Origin: Conchocele bisecta
Lineage: Eukaryota; Mollusca; Bivalvia; Lucinida; Thyasiridae
Length of the DNA stretch: 64,000 bases
Reading direction: 5' to 3'
NCBI GenBank assembly: GCA_029237695.1
Contig: CM055266.1
Coordinates: 106,657,370 to 106,721,369 of the forward strand
In this document: piece after piece, positions 52,291 through 63,339 of the stretch
Layout of the letters: each line of letters starts with the position of its first letter
Position numbering within the stretch: the first letter of the stretch is position 1
The notes under the pieces: model-generated
The model's input: the letters and a program-made list of their open reading frames with translations, nothing else
The model's database searches: none
Told to the model about the DNA's origin: nothing
Program-made: the position numbers and the translations under genes

Positions 52291-53020
52291 CCGATATGAA
52301 CTGTCCTTGCCCTTCCTGGTCAGTTCAATCAGAGGCTTAGCTATCTCAGCGAAGCTCTTGACAAAGTGGCGGTAGTATGACCCTCTCGCCACAAACTGTT
52401 TCACTTGCTTTGCATTCTGTGGTCTTGGCCAGCCCACGATTTTAGCCTTGTTGCTTGGATTATGTCGTATTCCGGCACTGGACACTACGTGTTCCAGGAA
52501 CACCGCTTGCTGTAGCATGTGACACTTGTCTGGTCGTAACTTAAGGCCTGCTTGCTTGATCCTACCAAGGACCTGATCGACTCCCTGGATGTGCTGGTCG
52601 AAGTCATTCAAATATACGATAATATCGTCCATGTCGACAAGGCACGTCTCCCACTGAAATCCTTGCAATGCTAACTCCATCGTCCTCTGGAAGGGCATCC
52701 TGGTCATCTCGAACAGTAAAATGTACGTTTTGGCACATCTTCCTTCTTCAGAGGGATCTGGAAGTATCGGCTGGTCAGATCAAAGCTGCTGAAGAGTGTA
52801 CACCCAGATACCGCATCCAAAACAATTCTGGACTCTTGGCAGTGGAAGGCCGTCAGGTTTTACTAGGGCGTTGACCCTGCGGTAGTCGATACATGGCCTT
52901 ACAGCTCCTGACTTCTTCAGCACTAGTACTATAGGACTAGACCAAGGTGATGTGCTTTTCTGTATCACTTCTTTCCGGAGTACGCTAGTGGTACTCGTCT
53001 TGGCCTCTGTTTCACCGGGT
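52246..53020 (-). pseudogene. Gypsy reverse transcriptase domain, degenerate
   Basis: Starting at VIQKSTSPWSSPIVLVLKKS, it has the RPCIDYRRVNALVKPDGLPL block. Later comes the active-site strand (LVDMDDIIVY, where the family has YLDD; DD is retained) and then QHIQGVDQVLGRIKQAGLKL and the thumb (WPRPQNAKQVKQFVARGSYY). At least two frame changes occur (near 52710 and 52780). The domain order protease, RT, RNase H, integrase is that of Ty3/Gypsy. Confidence 0.88.
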
Positions 53021-53122
53021 TGACATCGCCAGTGTTCATAGGATGTTCAGCTAAATGGGTCAGACCAATGTCCCAGTCGTCCTTGGAGAATGTGTCACTG
53101 TATCTGTTGAGTAACTCGACCA

Positions 53123-54164
53123 CTATCGCACGTGGTGCGATTTCTCATTAGTTGCTCTGTCGTGCAGTTCTCTAAGGTGAGTCGGAATTTGGTCAGCATG
53201 TGTGCTTTTAATGCATGTGCTCACATTATTGGCCCTGTTAGTATTGATGTCCACTCTACGGACTCTGTTAAGATTATCTGCCTCATCGCTATTCTCTTTA
53301 GCGGAGATGACGGTGACTATGCGTTCTATCTTTTCCGCTGTCCATATTTCAGCATCTTGCCTCAGATCCATTTCATTGGGAAATAGGTTCATTACCAGTA
53401 TCCGGCATGTATCTGAGCTGTTTATATCCACCAAGGTAGAGGCCATAACTAGTTGGTATCTTTCCTGGAACTCATCCAGGGGTTCTACCAGATAGTCGTC
53501 TGTGGAGTCTCCGTCGTCCTCATCTACCAGTTCGACGTAAACGTCAACCAGGGCCTCGGTGTTGCCAATGATCTTGACATAATCTGCCACAGTTACCTTC
53601 CTGATCCTCAGTAATATTCCTCTGGACAGACACGGCACTTCACTGCCGTCCAAGACAATCACGCCTCTGCCAATAATATGTCAGCTGGCCCACCTGGTCT
53701 ACCGGATAGCACATCATATCCCAGAAGAGCATCGTCCTCAATGTCTGCAACAATTGCTTCAGTGACTATCTCCAATGGCCCAAGCGTCAGCTTGAAGTGT
53801 GCCTCCAACCTCTCCGTAATAGGGGACCCTCCTGCACCTCTCAAACAAGATGACTCTGCAGCTCCGGTCTATCTACCTCCGCCATGCTGTTAAATACCCT
53901 AGACGATATTATTGTCCTGGTTGCTCCCGTGTCTGCGGTGAAGATCACTGGATGTTTGCCTACCTTGCCCTCGATGTAAAGTCCATCGCTCAAGTCCCTT
54001 ACCTCGCCTCTGGTTCTACTACTGGATACAGGTAATTTGCTACATATCTGCATCCGCGCCGCATTATTTTGGCCCACCCTATATTCGTCTACTGCGAACC
54101 ACTTTGGCCGCAAGAGCTGGCCCCTTGAAGTGTAAATGTTGCCAGGCATCTTGTTGCTGTCCAT
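53123..54164 (-). pseudogene. Gypsy aspartic protease and protease-RT linker
   Basis: The protease shows the active-site motif in FTADTGATRTIISSRVF (about 53920-53970), a flap-like LTLGPLEIVTEAIVADIEDDA and ALLGYDVLSGR. The linker follows in another frame (53123-53662): ITVADYVKI-like, YQLVMASTLVDINSSDTCRI and DLRQDAEIWTAEKIERIVTV, typical of this Gypsy lineage. Frame changes lie near 53660 and 53850. Confidence 0.8.
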
Positions 54165-54658
54165 CTGCTCTGTCTACTATTTTCATGCCTTGATTGTCGT
54201 GAAGCTTATCTGGGCACTCTCTGGAATAATGACCCAGTTTGTGACAATTGTAGCACGCCACGTCCCGTTTGACCTTGGTCCTTCTTTTACCCTCAAGCTT
54301 GTCTAGTAGCGCCAGAACAGTTTCACACAACGTCTGAACTCTTTTCGCGGTGTTGCCAAAATGGCTCCTTGCGGTGACCTTCTGTCACTCCGGAATTGGG
54401 TCTCTGATTCAGAGCATACGCATGTTCTGGCGTAACGCTGTCGTCATAATACGATGCCATGTTCCCATCTGATGGCTCGTGTGTTCAGCGGACACTGGTT
54501 CTGTTTCTTTTCTCACCTCTATAGCTATTCCTGATCTGTACCAGATTCACTACGCGATACATAGCTTCGTCGATGTTGTGCGGCTCCTTATGGAACTCCA
54601 CTTCGAACCTGACTTCTTCATCTAGCAATCCATCCATACCAGCGTCATACCAGGTCGT
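54079..54658 (-). pseudogene. Gypsy gag, C-terminal part with zinc knuckle
   Basis: MDGLLDEEVRFEVEFHKEP and NIDEAMYRVVNLVQIRN continue the gag that is cut off at 59498. After broken frames comes the CCHC knuckle CYNCHKLGHYSRECPD (about 54220-54270), which binds the genomic RNA. A stop and a frame change lie just inside the LINE junction. The LINE separates the two gag halves by 4.8 kb. Confidence 0.8.
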
Positions 54659-54670
54659 CATCTCTTTTTC

Positions 54671-55649
54671 TTTCTTTTTTCTTTCGAATTGCCTGTAGAC
54701 AATCCTTTTATTATTTTATAACAAGCAACAAACATGTAAAACATACATTTTGTAAGTCGATAAGTAAGTTGTCCATTAATATCAATGTTAGCAATAACCA
54801 GTGTGATTCCGACCAGTACGTACATACATGCATGCTGGTCAGATAATATTTGATTTGTATTACATATTTGTGTGTAGTGTGAGCTCTGATCAGACTGCAC
54901 AGATGTGCAGGCTGATCAGAGCCTATTCTGGTTATGTTTTCATATCTGCAGTCAGTGTATTCGATCATAGTATGATGCTCTCTTGATATTCGATGATCAA
55001 CTTAATTCTGCATCATGAAATACAGTCATTGTAGACATTGATCAGAACACACGGACGTGTAGTCTGGTCGCAGTCTACTCTGTTTCTTACGTTTTTTTTT
55101 AATTGATATCAGGCGTGGTGTTTGCTCTGTATAACAAACAGTGTATAATAAACATTTGCATGCATATATTGTTGTTCATGATATTTGTTCAACCTTTTGA
55201 ATGGGGGAGACGAACATTGTCGTCTGCTATTGTTTCATATTTCTCAACAGCACAAAAAACATGGCCCAGCAGAACTCCAGAATCGTTTCCAGTGGAGATG
55301 ATTATCAAGTGCTGCAAAATCATGTTCTATTAATGAAAAAATGGAAATTAAAATAAAACAGCCGACGAAAAATAATTCAGCGCTGTAATGGTAATATCTA
55401 CCTAATCAATACATGCCACGAATATAGCGGTATTTATTGATTATTCGCAGATACATCAAGCAATGTAGACGCATATCAGAGTGTGCGTGATACACACGCT
55501 TGTCAGCGCCCACCTTGATTGTTTACATGTTCAATTTTACATAAATATTCCGGTAAGCACTTAATAAAGTATATCATACTACATCACGACTTTCAAGTGT
55601 TTCAAAAAATTATTGAAAACAGAAGAATGCTTGAGACAATCAATAAGTC
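54671..55649. other. LINE 3' untranslated region
   Basis: AT-rich sequence downstream of the LINE C-terminal frame, ending in the A-rich tail. A short local inverted repeat (GAGCTCTGATCAGACTGCACA and the mirrored GTGCAGGCTGATCAGAGC) lies at about 54881-54922. No gene is seen. Confidence 0.5.
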
Positions 55650-56715
55650 TTAGTATAATAGCTTTAACATATTCGATTTACGAGCTCTTGCTTCAGTAAT
55701 AAAGTGTGTTTTGTATATGCAATATGAAATGTGACATAGTATAATACATGTATTAATATATTCATATTCCTTAAGCTGAATTTTGTATCCTAGGATAAGA
55801 AACTCAAGCGAACGGATTGATTTGTCAATTCCACATTTTCGGAATATGTTGGATATATTTGTCCAAAATTCATTCAGATACCTACATGTAATGAAAAAAT
55901 GAGCATACGTTTCTTTTTCATTACAATGTTTACAATTAGGGCTATTTGAGATTTTCCAGGTAAACAGGTTTGCATTCGTTGCTAGAATTCTATGTAATGC
56001 TTTGTATTTACATTGTTTAACGCGGTTATCAATTACTACTTTGTTTAGGACATAATAAAAAGATCCCCATGAAATGTTCTGCTGAAATTGTTCTTCCCAG
56101 TATTTATGGATATATGGTATTTCTATTTTTTTCTTCAGTAGTATATAATATAGTTCTTTGTTCGTGATGTTTTTGAATGGTTTATTATTTATGTAAACCG
56201 TAGGCAAGCTAGTTTTAACTTTTGTCTGAATGGACTCTTGGTATTGACTCTTTAATAGTGTTAATTTCCGAGATCCAGTTTTGCTTATTTTTCAAGCGGG
56301 AAAGAATACGAGTGGTATCAATTTGTCCTGACTTAGAAATTATATCGTTAATGGAAATCAAATCTGCGTCTATCCAGCGTTTGAAAATTAAGCATTTACC
56401 GTTATGTTGTATATATTTGTTACCCCAAATGATTTGTTTACGGATATCATAAAGATGTTTTGGGCTTTCTTTATTCAACGCAATACAAAAATCTGCCCAA
56501 ATTTCAATACGATGTTTGTAGAATGCAGGAATACTGAGGTTTACATTAGGTAACGATTTGATGGAGTCTAGGTTCGTGTTGAAAATAAGAAAATGATTAC
56601 CATATCGATTAAGAAAGAATGCAGGTATCAATTTCCAATTGGCGTTATCTATGAATTTCAGTGATGTAATCCACTTTAATTTCATATTATTCACATATGT
56701 TTCGATATCAATCAT
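55650..56715 (-). pseudogene. LINE C-terminal region
   Basis: Two long frames. The first (56215-56715) starts MIDIETYVNNMKLKWITSLK and belongs to the post-RT region of L1/Tx1 elements. The second (55650-56207) has the conserved C-terminal motif LHRILATNANLFTWKISNSP, then CKHCNEKETYAHFFITC, a cysteine-histidine knuckle. Frame breaks lie between them at about 56210. Confidence 0.75.
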
Positions 56716-56817
56716 TTCTAAACCTCCATTTAATTATTTTCCTATGATGATTGAGCGTCTAATTTTATCATTTTTACCATTCCATAAGAATCTGTAAACT
56801 ATGGAACTTATTTTGTT

Positions 56818-57119
56818 ATGCCCCCGCCACCGAATGGTGAGGGGGTCATATAGTGTTACCGGCGTCCGTACGTACGTACGTACGTACGTCCCGAAACCTT
56901 AACGCTTCCTTAATGTTTCATTGCTCGGATCTGCTTCACATTTCACACACGCATTGCTCCAATGCTCCTCTACCGCCCTGTGACAAATCCACATTCGTCC
57001 CACCCCCGCTAAGCCCAGGGTCAATGTCACAGACTTGGTGCGTTCGAAACCTTAACGCTCGGGTAAATGGCTTATAATCAAATATGCCTTGTTTTCTTTG
57101 GCTGCCAGCGGGGGCATTC
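56818..57119. mobile_element. MITE with ATGCCCCCGC ends inserted in the LINE
   Basis: It has 10-bp terminal inverted repeats, ATGCCCCCGC on the left and GCGGGGGCAT on the right. It is GC-richer than its surroundings and includes a (CGTA)n run near 56868-56890. It interrupts the LINE between the RT and C-terminal regions. Ends approximate; no transposase. Confidence 0.6.
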
Positions 57120-57179
57120 GTGTGCCGACAGGCCACATTTCTAGTTAATTATGGATTTCGGTGTAACTATGGTTTGCAT

Positions 57180-58470
57180 TAGGTATGTCAGTTTGGATAA
57201 AAGTAGAGATTTATTACCAATATTTTGCCATAAAATGTTAATTTTCTTTTATTCCATGAATCTGTTATGTTTTCGCACTGGCTTATTTTGTCAGTCCAGT
57301 TGAGATTTTCACATTCTTCTTTAACATTTCCGAAGTACACACCTAGTGCTTTCACAGAAGTGTTTATGAATTATATATTTAAAACTGTTTTACATGCTTT
57401 ATGTTTTGATTTTCCTACCCAGAGACCTGCTGTTTTACTTTTATTTAGTTTTAGCCCTGAGAATGTGCCAAAATCTTCAATTGTTTTCATTGCATTTTCT
57501 ACATCTGCTTCGTTCGTTAAGAAAAGTGTAGTGTCATCAGCTAGTTGAGTAATTTTAATTTGTTTTTTCGTAGTGTCTGTTTTTACAGATATACCGTTTA
57601 TTTCGTTGTTTGTTCTAACCTTGATACCTAGAATTTCAACAACAATTATAAATAAAATTGCAGACAGAGGACACCCTTGTCTGACTCCACGAGATATACT
57701 AAATAGCTGTGATTTTCAGCCATTGTTTATAACACATGCTGATATATTTTGGTATAAAACTTTAACCCATCTTATAAATGTTGTTTTAAATCCAAATTTC
57801 CTAAGTACTTCAAACTTGAAATCCCATTCTACTGTATCGAATGCCTTTCTAAAATCTACAAAAAGTATAGATGCATCCAAATCAAGAATGTCAGTATAAT
57901 CAATTATACCTTGAATTTGTCTTATATTATTTCCAATATATCTATTTTTAATATACCCCTGTTGGTCTAAATTAATGATGTTCGGTAATATATTTTGTAA
58001 ACGTTTTGCTAGGACTTTTGCAGCTGCTTTATAATCTAAATTTACGAGAGATATTGGCCTCCAGTTTTCGATATTTTCTATATTGCCTTTCTTGAATAAT
58101 AGAGAAAATACACTTTGTTTTTTGGGTGTGAGATAATTCCCCCTTGTCAAACCCTTCATTTAACGATGATGTGACTATAAACCCTATTTTATTCCAAAAC
58201 GTTAAATAAAATTCGACTGGTAACCCATCGAGTCCCGGGCTCTTGTTAAGTTTCATATCATTAATTGCGCATTTACACTCTTCGATTGTCATTGGCTCTT
58301 CACAAAGATTCGCTGATCCATCATCTAATGTGTTATCTAATTCGATTGATTCAATATAAGAATGTGTATCAGTATCGGTATTATTTGAAGTGTACAGCGT
58401 TTTATAGAAGTTTACTTCATCGTTCAAAATAGCTTCGGTGGAATGTATTCGTTTATTATTAACCGTCAAT
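57180..58470 (-). pseudogene. LINE reverse transcriptase
   Basis: Fingers/palm: MKLNKSPGLDGLPVEFYL (about 58215-58265), then WRPISLVNLDYKAAAKVLAK and LDQQGYIKNRYIGNNIRQIQ, and motif A LFVDFRKAFDTVEW (about 57830). The active-site strand LADDTTLFL (DD retained) lies near 57530. Several stops and frame changes break it. It would copy the LINE RNA at the target nick. Confidence 0.88.
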
Positions 58471-58790
58471 GAAGTAATTACTTTTTTATTTTGCCTTGAT
58501 TTCTCTAGACTATGAAAGTATTTTGAGTTATGTTCTCCTTCTTCTAGGAATTGAACCCTAGAACGTATTTGTGCTCCAAATGTTTTTAAATTATATATTT
58601 CTTCGATCTCTTTTTCTACTTTGTTGGTTTGCTGTTTTATTGTTTCATTATTATCGGAATCCGGGGTTGAATATAAAGTCTACAGTTTATTTTCCAGTTC
58701 TTGCAGTCGGTTGTTACGTTCTCTTAATTTCATTTTTGAGAAATGTATAGATTGTTCTCTAATTTCGTACTTACACATTTCCCATTTTGC

Positions 58791-59497
58791 TTAGTAACTT
58801 GTAATATTCAAAGGAATAATTGAATCAATAGCGTTATTTATAGTTTGAGTGTATGTGCTATCCGTTAAATGAGATACATTTAATTTCCAGAACCCCCGTC
58901 CCCTTTTATTGGGTATCTTAAGTTTCAGCGAAATCGCCATATGATCTGTACTTTGAATGATTGCTGGTCTAATGTCGGTTGAGAAAATCAAAGGTATTAC
59001 ATTTTTATCTATTAACCACAAATCTTTTCTACTTTTTTCTGCACTATTTTTCCTACGCCAAGTAAATTGATATTTATTACTGTGAAACTGTTTCCAAACG
59101 TCGGTGAGATTGTGAAATTTAATAAACTTGCTTAGATTCTCAACAGGCATTTTTATTTTCCTCGATGTTGAGGTTTTATACACTATATCTGTTTTATTGA
59201 GCGTATCATTAAAATCACCGCCAACTATTTTAACACCTTGTGTATTATCATTTAAAGTATTGCTTAGTGACTTGAAATAACTATTTCTAGCATTCTTATC
59301 GCTCGGTGAGTATATATTTAATATGGTAAAAATGTTATCAAGTGCTTCTATATTTAATATTACATATCTACCATTATCATCATACAGTTCATCAAAAACG
59401 TTGAATTGCATAGTTTTCCTTATTAAAATCGAACACCCTTTGCTATTTGATTCTCCAAATAAGTGGAAAGTTTCCCAATCTCTAAATTCATATTTGA
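58791..59497 (-). pseudogene. LINE AP-like endonuclease, N-terminally truncated
   Basis: The frame contains GCSILIRKTMQFNVFDELYD, NIYSPSDKNARNSYFKSLSN, VGGDFNDTLNK (active-site region) and STDHMAISLKLKIP (the SDH-type histidine motif). The N-terminal ~50 residues are missing because the LINE is 5'-truncated. The ORF appears to continue into Gypsy gag (YDKGHGYRDRRKRD), but that is only a chance fusion across the insertion junction. Confidence 0.85.
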
Positions 59498-59509
59498 CAT
59501 CTCTTTTTC

Positions 59510-60235
59510 TCCTGTCCCTATATCCGTGGCCTTTGTCATACAACCGCTTGAGGTCTGCATAATATTCTTCCTCTGTTTCCTCATACCTCTGGCTTCTCCT
59601 GCTGAACTAGGTGGCGAATAAACGGGCAGTCTCCACAACGCGGAATCTGCTGTTGATCTCGCCGACAAGCTCACTGTAGTTGCACAGAACAGCGGGTGGT
59701 AACTGCGAAAAAAGAAACTGTGCAGCTGTTCCCTCAATTCTGGGCAACAGCTGGTCAAGCTTGTCCTCAGATGTCCACTGATACCGATAGACAATCGCTT
59801 CAAACCGGGATATCCACATTGCCCAATCCTCATCACCGTCAAATGACGGGATTTCCACGACGGCATGCATTGACCCTTTAAAATGACTGGGTGCCTGTCC
59901 ATTGTTGGTAGCCGGCATGTGGCAGGCGGTAATGTGCTTCGTGTGGATATATCCGCGACCCGTGTCCCTCTACGTCGCTGTCTCCGCAGTGCCGGGAATC
60001 TGGTCTCAATAACGGTCAGTTGCCCCGTGTGAATAATCCCGACGGCTTGGCAGCGTAGTACTAGATCCGTTGTTTGCGCAAGGCCGTGCATAGTTGTCAT
60101 TAACGTTGGTACTGTATTTGTGCCTCTGTACGTGATATCACCTTCAGTGGGGTTATCAGCTATCGGCTGCATGGACTGAAACGCTGTCAGCACGTCTTTA
60201 ATGACTCTTCTCATGTTGGATAGCATGCTGTTCAT
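59510..60235 (-). pseudogene. Gypsy gag, N-terminal/capsid part
   Basis: VVEIPSFDGDEDWAMWISRF, then EAIVYRYQWTSEDKLDQLLP and IEGTAAQFLFSQLPP and the start of the basic YDKGHGYRDRRKRD segment: the Ty3/Gypsy gag capsid region. The LINE insertion at 59497 cuts it, and it continues at 54658. Upstream codons (to 60235) begin MNSMLSNMRRVIKDVLTAFQ in an overlapping frame and suggest the gag N-terminus. Confidence 0.8.
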
Positions 60236-60548
60236 GCTCTGGATCTGTTAATCGTGTCTCCGGAGTGTTGTACATTCTGCAATGATAGTTGTACCCTTTG
60301 GGACTCTGTCGTCACTCTCTGATTCAGCACCGTCCATGTCGTTGCTGTTGTTGTTTCGAAAGCTGAATATGCCCTCATTGTCTACTGGGAGGATGGGATC
60401 AGTCATCACTCTGTTCTAACTAAGTTGGTTAGTAGTATCTATATATGTACGGTGGCTTGAGCTTGATCTGTATATGTACTGCAACTTCAGCTTGATCAGT
60501 ATGTCGTATGGGGTCGATCACTGGATCTGTAGAAATTAACAGATTACA

Positions 60549-60562
60549 CTGTTGTGCCACCA
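60549..60562 (-). promoter_or_regulatory. Candidate primer-binding site of the Gypsy element
   Basis: Five nucleotides inside the right LTR start, the + strand reads CTGTTGTGCCACCA, ending like a mature tRNA 3' end. On the - strand this gives TGGTGGCACAACAG right after the LTR, where reverse transcription should be primed. I did not identify the tRNA. Confidence 0.5.
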
Positions 60563-60567
60563 AGAAA

Positions 60568-63141
60568 TGTTACGCGCCGGTAGTGGTCCGTAGATATGAC
60601 CCCGTTTGGAACCTGACTATGTTGTATGGGTTGTTAGCATTCGCTGTACCGAACCAGCTGTTTGCTGTACCCTTGGCCGTTGGACTAAACCCTTGCTATG
60701 CGTGTACCACTGTATACACCAGTATCATCAAACACGCGTTACGGGCTAGGGGTGACTGATTGACTGACAAATGTGGTAGTGTCAATCAGTTTCCGTGTAG
60801 CCTCTAGCCTGTGTCTCCCAGATGTGGTTTAGCGGCTGCTTATCTGTAGGAACGGAAACACGGGTATTGATGCAGGCTGGCAGTCCAGGGAACGTATAAT
60901 ATATCGGATAAACTTTCAACTATTTATTTAGCTTTTGCCAAAACAACAAATATCCATGAGACGATTCAAGTGAGTGGCACAAGTAATGCACTTTTGGAAA
61001 TACACTGTAGATTAACAAGAGTGTCCGTCTGGATAGATTACGCGGTTGTGCATACGACCGTTTCTTAAAACCCGCAATGAACGGTAATGAGATTACTTTA
61101 TGCAGGTCCTAAATGTCTAGCGTAATTTATATCAGTTAGTCATCTAATACCAGTCCGAAGTATTGTTTGAATACAGATGTGCATTAACAAACTAGTTATT
61201 CATCAGTGTGTATGACATGAGGTCCCTGTGACCTGCAATGGTGTAAAGGCACCATGGGACGGTATGGCTATTTAAATATCAAGTAATGTCCAAAGTGACT
61301 CTGGCTAGACATCATTAGTAATCTAAATATATTGTTCTTGCTATGAGAACTAGAATTTAAATCAGCTTACTGGTATGCTTTTGTTCATTTTACTTTGCCA
61401 GAGTGAGGAATGGTGAGAAATCAAGTCCTTTTATACTCAAATGGGATGGGCAAGCCCGATAACTGGGTCTGAGTCCGAAAATTGGGCTTGTGTCCCGTTT
61501 TGGGGAATATCAGTCCCCATTCTAGGGACCAAGGCCCGAAAAGCGGCCTAATCCCATAAATGGGACATGAGCCCGAAAACCGGGACAACCCGAACATGGA
61601 ATCACAGGTTGAAGTAACGGACCAAGGTATATAAATACTTTAAATATACATGTACCTAAAAGTATCAATAAGTGGGGAAAATCAGTTGAAAATAAAAAGG
61701 TTTATTCCCTGTTAGAACACAATACCAAGGTGCCTATGTTTTTAATTGTCCGTAATCGGACGGCCTCGAGACAACGGACTCTCACGAAACAGTCAACCGA
61801 TTTATATCATTTCACCCAATTGCAGAAGTTAGACAAATGTTAGCCCTCCGCAACGATATATATTCCCCGATGCGCTATGTCAACACGTTTACGAACTAGA
61901 GATTATTTTGTTCAACAAAATTCTGCATTTATCTTTAGTGGTAATACTTCGGTAGCATTTACTACTATATGACAGCGCAAACATCTGCTTCAAACTACAC
62001 TTTTACGTCGTCCGGGCCTGTTAAGAAACAGTTTGCATCGAAATAACTTTGTTTCCAATCGAAAATTTGATCAAACCTACATTTATACCAATGCAATGCG
62101 TCACGACAGACAATTCAATCGCATTTCTAACATTTCTATCATTTCTCGGGAAGTCTTGTTGATGGGTTTTCCCGATGATGTCATCGTTAAGCTTATGATT
62201 GGTTGAGATTCGTGGTAAGCGAATCTATGAAACGGTACCAACTGACGCGTCATCAGGAAAGTCAAATAAATAAATGGGCCCGATGTCTTCTTACTAGAGA
62301 CAAATGCGGAACTTTGTTGGAACAAAACGCGTTGACATAGCTCATCGGAGAATACATCAGCCAACATTTGTCTAACTTCGGCCGGCCGGCCGAGTACGGC
62401 CCATAAAAAAACATAGGAACCTTAGTAATGTGTTATAACAAGGAGTAAAAAAAGGTTTAACTTACTTATTTTTCACTTATTGATACTTTTAGGTATATTT
62501 AATGTATGCATAGACCTTGGTATGTCACTTCAACCTGTGCATGGGATCTGAGCCCGATAAGTTACGTCAGATCTTTATTGATGATGAATTAGCGCGTGCT
62601 ACATTAACAACGTCAAGGAGCACTGAAACTGACAACACAATGGCATATTCTCACTCTGACAAATTACAGAATCAGTGTTAAACAATATTGTATGCAATTT
62701 GTACCATATTTCTGCCATTGTACATTCGTCATCTAGCGCCGCTTGTTGAACTTCGTTTCGCTGTGTTGCTAAGGTCAGCTCCCAGAGTTCATAGCAAAAA
62801 TGGCCGACAGCAGGGTAAAAGTATGAAATAGTATGCAGTTATTATTTAACCAAGTCACACAGCGAAAAGGAAGATAGCAACCGACACGAGCTTATAAAGT
62901 GAGCGTCCGTGTGTTCATACGTAAATATATTGGATTAAATGTGCCCTATTGTTGGATTGTTGAACCGACAGGTGCGCGAATGAAAACAGAACATTAGGCC
63001 TAGAGCTGGAGATTTACAGACGGGTCGTGATTTCAAATATGCGTGTCTGGTCTGTGTATAAATCCAGATCATACCATGTATGCTTGCATTTTCTCGGTCT
63101 GTCAAAGCACCACGAACTTTCAACGTACAGTTGTATGGAAG
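60568..63141 (-). repeat. Right (5') LTR of the Gypsy element
   Basis: It starts on the + strand TGTTACGCGCCGGT, matches 31028-31703 and then 47515-48412, and ends at about GTATGGAAGACT. It is interrupted by the hAT-like element at 61603-62539 and carries a ~40-bp insertion near 63057 and ~150 bp near 62680. The segment at about 61228 (GGTCCCTGTGACC) is the uninterrupted Polinton 2 target. Length without insertions is about 1.6 kb. Confidence 0.65.
61603..62539. mobile_element. Non-autonomous hAT-like element, copy 2
   Basis: It has long inverted ends: CACAGGTTGAAGTAACGGAC on the left and the complement of CACAGGTTGAAGTGACATAC on the right. CATGG(A/G)AT is duplicated on both sides (61595-61602, 62540-62547), an 8-bp duplication with one mismatch, as made by hAT transposases. 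Inside are the same palindromic blocks as at 10678-11606. No transposase is encoded. Confidence 0.75.
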
Positions 63142-63339
63142 ACTTAGAGTTAAAGGACAATTGCGTGTCTTTGCCTAAATGAAAATGAAGGTAAGTGATT
63201 TTGCCTATGTCGGGGCATATCAATACTTGCTATTCTACGCCGGTAAGTTTATGCAATATACTATTTTATGTCAAATGGTAATCATTGTCTTATGTCAAAG
63301 TTGGTTCTATGATAAGGATGATTATAAGGGGGTCTCACT
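63142..63339. other. Unique sequence right of the Gypsy element
   Basis: Short stretch with a frame starting at 63179 and an ATGAAGGTAAGT that resembles a splice donor, but no family resemblance. Probably intron or intergenic. Confidence 0.35.

Larger units (their letters stand above)
54671..59497 (-). mobile_element. 5'-truncated LINE (L1/Tx1-like) inserted in Gypsy gag
   Basis: A 12-bp target duplication, CATCTCTTTTTC, lies at 54659-54670 and 59498-59509. The 3' end (low coordinates, - strand) has an A-rich tail (AAGAAAGAAAAAG type). The body encodes an APE endonuclease without its N-terminus, a reverse transcriptase and a C-terminal region. L1-clade (Tx1-like) affinity is suggested by WRPISLVNLDYKAAAKVL. 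It is non-functional. Confidence 0.9.

Noticed and set aside
58791..59543. ORF apparently fusing Gypsy gag residues to the LINE endonuclease
   Set aside because: The fusion crosses the exact insertion junction with a 12-bp target duplication; it is accidental.
63179..63250. ATGAAGGTAAGT as a first exon with splice donor
   Set aside because: Four codons before a donor-like string are not enough evidence, and it lies beside repeat sequence.
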